Positions 6,357-13,509 of a stretch of DNA of 21,534 nt are shown here, one piece after another. This DNA is from Hungateiclostridiaceae bacterium UBA3922 (GTDB lineage: Bacteria; Bacillota; Clostridia; Acetivibrionales; DTU013), in NCBI GenBank assembly GCA_002386045.1, contig DGEQ01000135.1, positions 1 through 21,534 of the forward strand, given 5' to 3'. The position numbers and the translations under genes are program-made. How positions within the stretch are numbered: the stretch's first letter is position 1; the number at the start of each line of letters is the position of its first letter. The notes under the pieces were generated by a model that worked only from the letters and a program-made list of their open reading frames with translations, was not told the origin of the DNA and did not search any database.

Positions 6357-8354
6357 ATGCAAAAGGGAAAACATCTCATGATACTGTTATGCACGGCAGC
6401 AGTTGCACTCTCGGTAACGGCGGCACTGGCCGCGATACCTTTTTCTTTGGCCGGGGCAGCGGAAACCGACGGAACACTTCGCGTCAAAGGCAACAAAATA
6501 GTGGATCCCGACGGGCGTGAGGTACGCCTTTACGGGCTGAACTGCCCAAGCCTGGAATGGAAGCCGGCCGGCGACAATATGCCGATGGCAGTCATCACGG
6601 CATTCGACGAGTGGGAAGCCAACCTTGTGAGGCTTCCGATGAACCAGGACTACTGGTTCGGGCATGATCCGTCACAGAACGACGGTGGAGAAGCGTACCG
6701 CAGGCTCATCGCAGAGATCGTGGAAATCGCGCAGGAGCGTAAAAAATACATATGGCTGGACCTGCACTGGTCCAACGGCGGCACCGAATGGGGTGCGAAC
6801 ACGGGGCAGCACAAGATGCCGGACAAAAACAGCCTCGTTTTCTGGGAATCCGTTGCGCAGGAATACCGGAACCATCCCTACGTACTGTTCGGGCTGTACA
6901 ATGAACCTTACGGCGTTTCATGGGATGTCTGGAAGAATGGCGGGATGGTGTCTGAATCGTCAGAAGTGACCGAAAACGGTAAAAAGTCCGTAAAAACCTT
7001 GAAGTATGAAGCTGTCGGGATGCAGACCCTCATCGATGCTATCAGGGCGCAGGGCGCAAACAATCTCATCATCGTCGGGGGCCTCGACTGGGGTTTCGAC
7101 CTGTCCAGGGCCGCCGATGAGAAATACCGGCTCGTGGATACGCCCGAAGGCAACGGCATAGTCCTCGACACCCACCCGTACCCGTGGAAAAACAAGAACT
7201 GGTCACAGCTCATCGATAAAGCAGGAGAGCATTACCCCGTGATCGTCGGCGAATTCGGGACCGGCCCCGCCAAAAACGACCCGGACAAGCCCGATGAGTA
7301 TTACTTCAAAAACTACCATGAAACGCTGTTCGACTGGATAGAGAAAAACAACTACAGCTTTGCCGCGTGGTCATTCCATCCGAGCGCCGGCCCCTGCCTG
7401 ATAAAAGGCTGGAACTATGAACCTACGCCTTACCACGGCGTGTATGTCCGGGATTTCCTCATCAAAGTTTCAGCCCGCGGGGTAAGCCTTTTCGACGGGG
7501 AAAACTACACCGGCAGATCTATATACATAAAGCCGGGCGAATATACCGGGGCGGACCTTGCAGCAGCCGGCCTGGACCCCGCTTCCATCAGGTCGGCAAG
7601 GCTCAGCAACGACCGGAGCCTCGCATATAAACTGACGGTGTTTTCAGAAGACGGCTTCACCGGCAGCAGCCTGTCTTTCACGCAAAATATACCGGACCTC
7701 AGGGCATCGCTGGGTGGGATGGCCGTAAGATCCCTCAAACTGGAAACGGTGACGCCTGAGAACATCAATAAGGGCAGCAGCGCCGAATGCAGCAGCAACA
7801 ATGAGAAAAGCGGCGCCGTCACTGACGGCGATGAGGCGACCAGGTGGATGGTCGACGAAGAAGGACCCAAATGGGTCAAAACGGATCTGGGCTCAGTCTG
7901 CACTATACACAGGATCATAATCAAACACGCATCCAACACGGGCCTCGAACTGCACAACAACAACCAGGATTTCACCGTCAGCATAAGCACCGACGGCTCG
8001 GACTGGACGCAGGTCTATTCAGTCACCGGCAACACGAACTACAGGACCGTTATCGATTTCGAGCCTGCAGCAGCCCGTTATGTAAAAGTGGACATAACGA
8101 AGGGCAGCAGGATACCTCCGCATACACGCGTCACTATCCGTGAAATCGAGGTTTACGGGACCAGGGACGCAAACCCGGAAGCCGGCGCCGAAATATCCGC
8201 CGGCGAGAGGGACAGCGGCGGCAAAGGCAGCCCTGCCGGACCGGGCGGTGGGAAACCCCTGCTGTGGCTGGCTTTCTCAGGCCTGGTTTCGGCTGTCGTC
8301 ATAGCGCTTACGGCGCTGTCGAGGCGGAGGGAGAGAAAACGCAGGAATACATAG
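6357..8354 (+). CDS. Secreted, membrane-anchored GH5 glycoside hydrolase with crystallin-like and F5/8C modules
   Basis: A 665-residue enzyme expected to cut beta-linked polysaccharide (cellulase or related) outside the cell. Residues 1-35 are a signal peptide. Residues 40-370 form a GH5 barrel: DLHWSNGG near 135, proton donor Glu183 in LYNEPYG, His273 in DTHPYPW, nucleophile Glu299 in VGEFGTG. Residues 374-465 repeat a VSLFDGENYTG / LTVFSEDGFTG pattern that resembles a beta/gamma-crystallin double Greek key. Residues 466-601 are an F5/8 type C (discoidin, CBM32-like) module (TDGDEATRWM ... EIEVYG). After a Gly/Pro-rich linker, residues 634-653 span the membrane and a basic RRRERKRRNT tail stays inside; no LPXTG motif is seen. 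It stands alone on the plus strand, divergent from glnA, with its own terminator. The exact substrate cannot be read from sequence. Confidence 0.92.
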   Translation: MQKGKHLMILLCTAAVALSVTAALAAIPFSLAGAAETDGTLRVKGNKIVDPDGREVRLYGLNCPSLEWKPAGDNMPMAVITAFDEWEANLVRLPMNQDYWFGHDPSQNDGGEAYRRLIAEIVEIAQERKKYIWLDLHWSNGGTEWGANTGQHKMPDKNSLVFWESVAQEYRNHPYVLFGLYNEPYGVSWDVWKNGGMVSESSEVTENGKKSVKTLKYEAVGMQTLIDAIRAQGANNLIIVGGLDWGFDLSRAADEKYRLVDTPEGNGIVLDTHPYPWKNKNWSQLIDKAGEHYPVIVGEFGTGPAKNDPDKPDEYYFKNYHETLFDWIEKNNYSFAAWSFHPSAGPCLIKGWNYEPTPYHGVYVRDFLIKVSARGVSLFDGENYTGRSIYIKPGEYTGADLAAAGLDPASIRSARLSNDRSLAYKLTVFSEDGFTGSSLSFTQNIPDLRASLGGMAVRSLKLETVTPENINKGSSAECSSNNEKSGAVTDGDEATRWMVDEEGPKWVKTDLGSVCTIHRIIIKHASNTGLELHNNNQDFTVSISTDGSDWTQVYSVTGNTNYRTVIDFEPAAARYVKVDITKGSRIPPHTRVTIREIEVYGTRDANPEAGAEISAGERDSGGKGSPAGPGGGKPLLWLAFSGLVSAVVIALTALSRRRERKRRNT

Positions 8355-8380
8355 ACGGAATCGAAACATATAGATGGAAT

Positions 8381-8415
8381 TAAAGAGCTGCAGCATGACA
8401 TGCTGCAGCTCTTTA
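8381..8415. terminator. Very strong two-way terminator
   Basis: TAAAGAGCTGCAGCATG and its exact reverse complement flank a single A, a 17-pair perfect palindrome. It lies between the convergent ends of the GH5 gene (stop 8352-8354) and rubredoxin (stop 8479-8481). The terminal TTTA on each strand gives a short T run both ways. Confidence 0.8.
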
Positions 8416-8478
8416 GTTCCTGCATATAGATCCCTGCACAGTAATTACAGCGATTCGTTCTGCGTCATCCTGCCCTGT

Positions 8479-8640
8479 TCATTCCTGCTTCTCGAACATA
8501 TCCTTTCCTACTCCGCACAGCGGGCAAACCCAGTCATCAGGAATATCCTCGAAGGGAGTACCCGGCGCGATACCGCCGTCCGGATCGCCGACGGCCGGAT
8601 CATAGACATAGCCACAGGCAGTGCAAACATACTTGTCCAT
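8479..8640 (-). CDS. Rubredoxin
   Basis: A 53-residue electron-transfer protein holding one iron by four cysteines, used in anaerobes with oxidoreductases that detoxify oxygen and peroxide. The sequence starts MDKYVCTACGYVYDP and ends DDWVCPLCGVGKDMFEKQE. The ligands are Cys6, Cys9, Cys39 and Cys42, in the same positions as in the Clostridium pasteurianum protein, which it closely resembles in length and pattern (GDPDGGIAPGT, FEDIPDDW). The ATG at 8638-8640 has AAGGAG 9 nt upstream. It appears to be a single-gene unit: the two-way terminator lies downstream, and the terminator of the membrane-protein gene lies upstream. A possible promoter is TTTACT, 18 nt, CATAAT on the minus strand near 8660-8690. 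Confidence 0.97.
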   Translation of the reverse strand: MDKYVCTACGYVYDPAVGDPDGGIAPGTPFEDIPDDWVCPLCGVGKDMFEKQE

Positions 8641-8705
8641 AGAATCAACTCCTTAATCAAGATTCTCTGATTATGTTCCCCTTCAATCATACCAGTAAAC
8701 AGTCT

Positions 8706-8740
8706 TTTGAAAAAGCAGGTCCGTGATGCCCGCCTGCTTT
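8706..8740 (-). terminator. Intrinsic terminator after the DUF5668-like gene
   Basis: On the minus strand AAAGCAGG pairs with CCTGCTTT (8712-8719 with 8733-8740), followed by a T-rich stretch. The hairpin begins within the stop codon of the gene. Confidence 0.8.
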
Positions 8741-9264
8741 CACACCCTGTTTTTCCTCCCGCCGGATACGAGGATGAGACCGACGCCGATAAACAGCACC
8801 GGTATCGCGTACGGCCCTGTGTCAAATCTCAGCAGCCTGCTCAGCGAGAACGTGAAGAAAAACAGGAAAGACAGGCCGCCCAGGATGCCGATGGGGATCA
8901 GAAGCCCTTTTTCCCTGTTGCCGAATATATACAGTTCGAATAGTCCGAAGGCCACCGAGAATATTACCAGGGGCCAGGTTATGTCCCATCCTCCGAACAG
9001 CATGTTGAACTGGAACACCAGTCCCAGTACCAGCAGGATCCCGCCGGGCACCAGCAGACCGGGGTCCCTCCTGCTCCTGCTGAAGAAACTGTAGTGGAAG
9101 ATCAGACCCGGAAGCAGCAAAAACAGCGATGGCCAGAACCTGCCCAATAACGCGCCCGGGTTGATGACCCTCCAGACAGGTTCGAATATGTCAAGATTTT
9201 TCAGAAGGAACAGTATACCAAGCGTGATGAGTATACCGCCCAGCACTCTGCCGGACCTTTTCAT
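8740..9264 (-). CDS. LiaF/DUF5668-like multi-span membrane protein
   Basis: This 174-residue protein is almost entirely membrane segments. Five or six hydrophobic stretches can be seen, starting with RVLGGILITLGILFLLKNLDIF and including ARTLLLPGLIF-like, GGILLVLGLVFQF, WPLVIFSVAFGLFELYIF, IPIGILGGLSFLFFF and AIPVLFIGVGLILVSG segments. The repeated GxxLIxLGxLFLL pattern is that of the LiaI-LiaF/DUF5668 membrane region found in cell-envelope stress proteins, but the soluble C-terminal LiaF domain is absent. The start ATG at 9262-9264 has GGGAGGT 6 nt upstream. It follows yyaC by about 115 nt. Family assignment is by pattern only, and no function is claimed. Confidence 0.8.
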   Translation of the reverse strand: MKRSGRVLGGILITLGILFLLKNLDIFEPVWRVINPGALLGRFWPSLFLLLPGLIFHYSFFSRSRRDPGLLVPGGILLVLGLVFQFNMLFGGWDITWPLVIFSVAFGLFELYIFGNREKGLLIPIGILGGLSFLFFFTFSLSRLLRFDTGPYAIPVLFIGVGLILVSGGRKNRV

Positions 9265-9340
9265 TGCAATACCTCCCGGATAAAAAATCAGTCATTGGCG
9301 TTTCCTCGTGCTGTCCTATAATATTATAATGTCAAGCCGC

Positions 9341-9376
9341 CAAAATGTCTGATACATCCGGAGAAAGGCGCAGACA
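9341..9376 (-). terminator. Weak terminator-like hairpin after yyaC
   Basis: On the minus strand TGTCTG (9371-9376) can pair with CAGACA (9346-9351) across a 19-nt loop, followed by TTTTGG. The loop is long and the T run short, so this is only a candidate. Confidence 0.3.
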
Positions 9377-9378
9377 GG

Positions 9379-9993
9379 TCATTCCCCGGCCGTTTCTGCT
9401 TCCGCTCCTTCCGGGAGCAGTAACCCGTCTTCCCCGAGCTTCCATATGACGAACCGGATCCCCGCCGCTATGAGGTCTGCCATCCTCATCACGACATGGA
9501 GCCTGGTATTCTGCAGGATCAGGAAGTCCATGAAGCCCCCGAAATTGACTATCCCGGTCACGAACATGTCGCCCACGGGCGCAAGCTCCTTGTTTACGCC
9601 CGAACCTGGCTTGATGGGACCCTCGCCGACACTGATATATCCTACATGCTCCATGCTTCCCAAGCATGCATCTATGGCGATAACAAAAGGCTTGTGGCAG
9701 TCAGCCTCCACCCTTTTCATGACTTCGTCCAGGTTCCTGGCATGAACGGGGTTCTCAAGAGTGCCGTATACATGGACATTCCTCGTTTTCAGCCCGGAAA
9801 GCTTGTAACCTGTCAGCGGACCCAGGCTGTCCCCCGTGGAACGGTCTGTGCCTATGCAAAGGAAGACCACCGACCTGGAACCTGCTGCCAGCGCATTGCT
9901 TATCCTTGCATGCAGTTCGTCGGTGAACCGCCTGAACGCGGCAGCACTGTTTACATTAATATATTGCTGTTTCCTGCCTGTCCCGACCAGCAT
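9379..9993 (-). CDS. yyaC: Sporulation-associated YyaC-type protein (DUF1256, GPR-like fold)
   Basis: The 204-residue length matches Bacillus YyaC. Residues 44-60 carry the family block FLCIGTDRSTGDSLGPL and residues 105-112 carry AIDACLGS. These hold the aspartates shared with the spore germination protease GPR, to which the DUF1256 fold is related. The family is limited to endospore formers, so it indicates sporulation; its exact activity is not established. The start is taken at ATG 9991-9993, with GGGAT 9 nt upstream. The same frame is open to 10266, but the extra residues (NKPGAPITWGVF...) do not look like the family. It is divergent from the PAS-PP2C gene with a shared 175-230 nt upstream region. 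Confidence 0.88.
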   Translation of the reverse strand: MLVGTGRKQQYINVNSAAAFRRFTDELHARISNALAAGSRSVVFLCIGTDRSTGDSLGPLTGYKLSGLKTRNVHVYGTLENPVHARNLDEVMKRVEADCHKPFVIAIDACLGSMEHVGYISVGEGPIKPGSGVNKELAPVGDMFVTGIVNFGGFMDFLILQNTRLHVVMRMADLIAAGIRFVIWKLGEDGLLLPEGAEAETAGE

Positions 9994-10123
9994 ATCGATT
10001 ATCCCGAATACTCCCCATGTTATTGGCGCCCCCGGCTTATTTTGGCAACCCGACGGCGCAGCATCGTTATATATTATTTCCGGATAACCTCCGTTTATTA
10101 CAGTTCCCGGGACCTGCACACGA

Positions 10124-10152
10124 TTTACACGGCCGGGTATATCTGGTATCAT
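10124..10152 (+). promoter_or_regulatory. Candidate promoter of the PAS-PP2C gene
   Basis: TTTACA (10124-10129), a 17-nt spacer and TATCAT (10147-10152). Transcription would start near 10159, directly before a GGGGTGG ribosome-type site at 10161-10167, which implies translation starting well before ATG 10223. Confidence 0.6.
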
Positions 10153-10222
10153 GATATAGTGGGGTGGTATTACGGAATCGCTGAGGAACAACAAACCATT
10201 CATCGAAGATATACTCAACGGT

Positions 10223-11275
10223 ATGTATGACTGGGTCCGGGTCATAGACCGGGACAACAACGTCATCTACATGAACAGGGCAATGCGCGAAGGCCTTGGG
10301 GAGAAGTTCATTGGCAAAAAGTGCTATGAGGTCCTGGGCCGGAATGAGCCATGTACTGTATGCATTTCCAGGAAGTCGGTTTTCGAAGGTTTTTCCCAGG
10401 AAAAAGAGGAATCCATAGGGGACAGGACTTTTTCCGTAATGTCGTCCCCGGTGAGGAACGCGGCAGGCGAGGTCGTCGCCGCTGTTGAAGTGCTCAGGGA
10501 AACCACCCAGCTCAAAAAGCTCTACCAGGAGATGCAGGAGCAGAACCTCAAGCTGAAGAACGAGGTCGAAATGGCAAGGAGGCTGCAGGAAAGCCTTCTT
10601 CCGGACCCCCCGGACATTCCGGGGCTGGACTTCTCGCTGCTGTATATGCCATGCGAATCGCTTGGCGGAGACTTTGTCGATATCTTCCGCATAGACGACT
10701 CCCACATCGGCGTGTACATAGCCGACGTTTCAGGTCACGGCGTACAGGCGTCCCTGCTGACCGTCTTCCTGAGATCCGCTGTGAACAAAAAGCTGCTTTC
10801 GCCCTCCAGGGCGCTGGAAGAGCTTTTTTACGAATTCAACAAGAGCAAGCTCGACCAGGAAATGTACATAACCATGTTCTACTCGATAATCGACCTGGAC
10901 GACAGGACCATGCTCTACTCGAATGCCGGCCTGAACGTCTTGCCGGTGGTATACGGCAGGCAAAAGTTCGAATTGCTGAAGATGCCCGGCATCCCCATCA
11001 GCAACTGGCTTGAGAAGCCGGAATACAGGGATGGCTCCATCAGGCTCTCACCAGGCGACAGGTTCTTCATGTACACTGACGGCATACTCGAGATAAGGAA
11101 CAGTTACAGGGAGCAGTTCGGAGAGGAAAGGCTCCTTGACATACTCCTCAACAGCAGCGCCAGGCCCGGGCAGATCCTGCGGGACATAAAGGATTCCGCA
11201 TTCAGGTTCGCGGATATCCGGTCGGCAGATGACCTGCGCGACGATGTCACCATGGCGCTGCTTGAACTGAAGTGA
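10223..11275 (+). CDS. PAS-domain PP2C phosphatase (SpoIIE/RsbU family)
   Basis: A 350-residue phosphatase, likely to dephosphorylate an anti-anti-sigma factor in a partner-switching pathway when its sensor is triggered. Residues 1-93 are a PAS domain (RVIDRDNNVIYMNRAM) with Cys34, Cys44 and Cys47 (KKCYEVLG, EPCTVC), which could hold metal or sense redox. A short coiled coil covers 95-123, and the PP2C domain runs to the end with metal ligands Asp150 (LGGDFVD) and Asp168 (ADVSGHG), then YTDGILE and DDVTM. The first standard codon is this ATG, but it has no ribosome site and cuts into the PAS domain. The frame is open back to a TAG at 10157, and the fitting upstream codons are ATT 10169 and CTG 10181. 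Its 3' end overlaps prmC by 29 bp. No anti-sigma gene is nearby. Confidence 0.9.
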   Translation: MYDWVRVIDRDNNVIYMNRAMREGLGEKFIGKKCYEVLGRNEPCTVCISRKSVFEGFSQEKEESIGDRTFSVMSSPVRNAAGEVVAAVEVLRETTQLKKLYQEMQEQNLKLKNEVEMARRLQESLLPDPPDIPGLDFSLLYMPCESLGGDFVDIFRIDDSHIGVYIADVSGHGVQASLLTVFLRSAVNKKLLSPSRALEELFYEFNKSKLDQEMYITMFYSIIDLDDRTMLYSNAGLNVLPVVYGRQKFELLKMPGIPISNWLEKPEYRDGSIRLSPGDRFFMYTDGILEIRNSYREQFGEERLLDILLNSSARPGQILRDIKDSAFRFADIRSADDLRDDVTMALLELK

Positions 11276-12161
11276 ACCCTGCCACGACCCTTTCGATCCC
11301 TGACAGGTCCCTGTATATCTCTATATCAGAAAACATGCCGCCGGATCCCATCAGCCTGGCTACGGCTTTCGCCTGGTCATATCCCGTTTCGAAAGCCAGC
11401 ATACCTCCCGGACGCAAATACCCTGGTGCCCTGCGTATTATCTCCCTGTAGAAGCGGAGTCCGTCGCTTCCTCCGTCCAGGGCCGGCAAAGGCTCAAAAA
11501 GCCTGACCTCGGGCTGGAGCCTTTCCAGGTCTTCGGTCCTTACATACGGGGGATTCGAAACGAGCACGTCATATTTTTCCGCGGGGACGCTCCCGAACAG
11601 GTCGCTCCGGATGAAACGCACCCTTCCGGATACGCCGTGCCTTTCCGCATTCCTCGCTGCTACGGCCAGTGCCGCCGGCGATATGTCCACCGCCGTGACG
11701 AGACAATCCTGCAGGTATTTTGCCAGGCTCACAGCGATACATCCCGAACCGGTACACATGTCGAGCACCCGGATCGGCTGCCTGTGTCCGGCAGGAGCCG
11801 GGCCTGATCCTCCGTCTTCGTCCAGAGCCATATCCCTGCACCGCTCCAGCACCGTCTCCACCAGCAGTTCCGTCTCCTGCCTCGGTATGAGCACGTCGGG
11901 CGTGACTTCGAACACCAGGGACATGAATTCCTGTTCGCCGGTGATGTACTGCAGCGGATAACCGCCTGCCCGCTTCTTCAGCAGTTCGAAATACCGGTCC
12001 TCAGCATGTGCCGGCAAAACGCTGTCCCCATACGCATACAGGTACGTCCTGCTGCATCGCGCGGCATAACAAAGCAGAACTCCGGCATCATTGGCCGGAG
12101 CATCGATCCCTGCTTTTTTCAATATATCAATGCCTTTTCTGTAAGCTTCGCCGTAAGTCAT
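11247..12161 (-). CDS. prmC: Release factor glutamine methyltransferase
   Basis: PrmC methylates the glutamine of the GGQ motif of peptide chain release factors 1 and 2, using S-adenosylmethionine. The 304-residue protein has the N-terminal helical domain, the linker PDVLIPRQETE (residues 89-98), the cofactor loop DMCTGSGCIAVSLA (134-147), the acidic VDIS and the catalytic NPPY at 203-206. An acidic/proline-rich loop, DEDGGSGPAPAGHRQ (114-128), is inserted before the cofactor loop. The ATG at 12159-12161 is chosen because AGGTGGG lies about 10 nt upstream. It begins 17 nt after the DUF1385 stop and is in its operon. Its end overlaps the oppositely directed phosphatase gene. The release factor gene prfA, its frequent neighbour, is not in the window. 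Confidence 0.95.
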   Translation of the reverse strand: MTYGEAYRKGIDILKKAGIDAPANDAGVLLCYAARCSRTYLYAYGDSVLPAHAEDRYFELLKKRAGGYPLQYITGEQEFMSLVFEVTPDVLIPRQETELLVETVLERCRDMALDEDGGSGPAPAGHRQPIRVLDMCTGSGCIAVSLAKYLQDCLVTAVDISPAALAVAARNAERHGVSGRVRFIRSDLFGSVPAEKYDVLVSNPPYVRTEDLERLQPEVRLFEPLPALDGGSDGLRFYREIIRRAPGYLRPGGMLAFETGYDQAKAVARLMGSGGMFSDIEIYRDLSGIERVVAGFTSVQAAPW

Positions 12162-12178
12162 GCCTTTCTTCCCACCTG

Positions 12179-13105
12179 CTACCATTCGTCGGAATCGTCA
12201 TCGACGATGACGTTCTTCATTGCCTCTATGGCCACCTCTATCTGGTCATCATCCGGTTCCCTGGTGGTGAGATACTGCAGGAGCATGCCGGGCGCGCTCA
12301 ACACACGCATGAGCGGCCATTCGGTGTGCCTTCCGGTGAACTTCAGCACCTCGTACGCGATGCCGGCAACAACGGGGATCAGTAATATGCGCAGCAGCGC
12401 GTTGACCACGGGGCTGTGCCAGCCGACCAGCGAAAACATGAGTATGCTGATCACCATGACGAGGAACAGGAATGACGTCCCGCAGCGCGGGTGCTTCGTC
12501 GAATACTTCTTCACGTTTTCAACGGTAAGCTCATCACCATGCTCATAGCAGTGGATCGTCTTGTGCTCGGCGCCGTGGTACTGCCATACCCTTTTTATGT
12601 CCTTCATCAGCGAGGCAAGATATATATATGCGAAAAATATGATGATCCTGACCAGGCCTTCCAGCAGGTTTTTCAGTACCACACCGGAGCCTTCTTTCCT
12701 AATATCAAGCAGGCCCACGATGAAATTGGGCAGCAGTATGAACAGGCCGATGCTCAGGGCAAGCGAAAGTATCACGGTTGCGTATATGACTGCATCCTTT
12801 CCCTTTCCGCTGAAAAGCCTTTCTATGAATGAATCCAGCTTCGACTGGGCCTTTTCACCTTCATCCCCGGTCTCGGCTATCTCCGCCGAGTACATGAGCG
12901 CTTTCACGCCCGTCACCATCTGCCTGAACAGGTTGACGGATCCCCGTACGAAAGGTATCCTGGTCACCCTGGTCTTCAGCGGCGCCGGTTTTTTGTCCAG
13001 TTCGATCCCGCCGTCCGGTCTCCTTACCGCTATGGCGATGTTTTTCGGCCCTATCATCATCAGTCCCTCGATCAGGGCCTGGCCTCCTATATTTGTCTTT
13101 TTCAT
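12179..13105 (-). CDS. DUF1385 family membrane protein
   Basis: A 308-residue integral membrane protein of a widespread Bacillota family that sits beside prmC; its activity is not known. The start is typical (MKKTNIGGQALIEGLMM). Conserved blocks are RIPFVRGSVNLF, the histidine-rich YHGAEHKTIHCYE and STKHPRCGTSFLF, which look like a metal or active site facing a membrane. About four hydrophobic segments are visible (VIYATVILSLALSIGLFILL, VRIIIFFAYIYLASLM, FLVMVISILMFSLVG, LLRILLIPVVAGIAY). The C-terminus is acidic (VDDDSDEW). The ATG at 13103-13105 has GGAGGAG 11 nt upstream; the in-frame extension to 13288 runs through the rpmE terminator and is not coding. Confidence 0.92.
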   Translation of the reverse strand: MKKTNIGGQALIEGLMMIGPKNIAIAVRRPDGGIELDKKPAPLKTRVTRIPFVRGSVNLFRQMVTGVKALMYSAEIAETGDEGEKAQSKLDSFIERLFSGKGKDAVIYATVILSLALSIGLFILLPNFIVGLLDIRKEGSGVVLKNLLEGLVRIIIFFAYIYLASLMKDIKRVWQYHGAEHKTIHCYEHGDELTVENVKKYSTKHPRCGTSFLFLVMVISILMFSLVGWHSPVVNALLRILLIPVVAGIAYEVLKFTGRHTEWPLMRVLSAPGMLLQYLTTREPDDDQIEVAIEAMKNVIVDDDSDEW

Positions 13106-13130
13106 ACGACTGCTGACTCCTCCGGCCGTA

Positions 13131-13163
13131 AATAAAAACAAAGACTGAACTGTCCGTTCAGCC
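13131..13163 (-). terminator. Intrinsic terminator after rpmE
   Basis: On the minus strand GGCTGAAC pairs with GTTCAGTC (13156-13163 with 13143-13150) across a 5-nt loop, followed by TTTGTTTTTATTT. It lies between rpmE and the DUF1385 gene, so read-through or a separate promoter would be needed for the latter. Confidence 0.8.
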
Positions 13164-13175
13164 TCCAGTTTGACA

Positions 13176-13388
13176 TTATTCCGCATCTTCGATTCCGTAC
13201 TTCTTCTTGAACTTCTCGACGCGTCCCCCGGTATCCACGAGCTTCTGCTTTCCGGTAAAAAACGGATGACACTTCGAGCATATTTCAACGTGCAGTTCCT
13301 TTTTCGTCGATCCCGTTACAAAGGTCTCGCCGCATGCGCACTTCAGAACAGCGTCTTCAAAATACTGCGGATGTATGTTTTCTTTCAT
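13176..13388 (-). CDS. rpmE: Ribosomal protein L31, zinc-binding form
   Basis: A 70-residue protein of the large ribosomal subunit that bridges to the small subunit. It begins MKENIHPQYFEDAVLKCACG and has the pairs CAC and CSKC, giving the zinc-binding (C+) form rather than the zinc-free YtiA-type paralogue. The block CHPFFTGKQKLVDTGGRVEKF is diagnostic. The ATG at 13386-13388 has AGGTGA about 8 nt upstream; an earlier in-frame ATG at 13409 precedes the ribosome site and is not used. It has its own promoter downstream of rho and a terminator after it. Confidence 0.97.
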   Translation of the reverse strand: MKENIHPQYFEDAVLKCACGETFVTGSTKKELHVEICSKCHPFFTGKQKLVDTGGRVEKFKKKYGIEDAE

Positions 13389-13415
13389 TCCCGTTTCACC
13401 TGCCTTCATGCTGCT

Positions 13416-13439
13416 GCAAAATAGATTTTGCCATTTTGC
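13416..13439 (-). promoter_or_regulatory. Hairpin in the rpmE leader
   Basis: On the minus strand GCAAAAT (13433-13439) pairs with ATTTTGC (13416-13422) across a 10-nt loop in the 5' leader of rpmE. L31 autoregulatory leaders are known in Bacillota; whether this is one cannot be told by eye. Confidence 0.4.
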
Positions 13440-13459
13440 TCGATCAACAAACAAAAAGT

Positions 13460-13488
13460 ATTCTAACACATAAAACCGCCTTTAGCAA
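13460..13488 (-). promoter_or_regulatory. Promoter of rpmE
   Basis: The minus strand has TTGCTA (13483-13488), an exact 17-nt spacer and TAGAAT (13460-13465). Transcription starts near 13453, giving a leader of about 65 nt before rpmE. I see no intrinsic terminator between the rho stop and this promoter. Confidence 0.7.
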
Positions 13489-13509
13489 GTCCTATTTGAC
13501 CGGAACGTT

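Noticed and set aside
9295..9322. Promoter-like TTGGCG, 16 nt, TATAAT on the plus strand
   Set aside because: No plus-strand gene follows; the region is AT-rich and a TTGACA box on the other strand is not properly spaced either.
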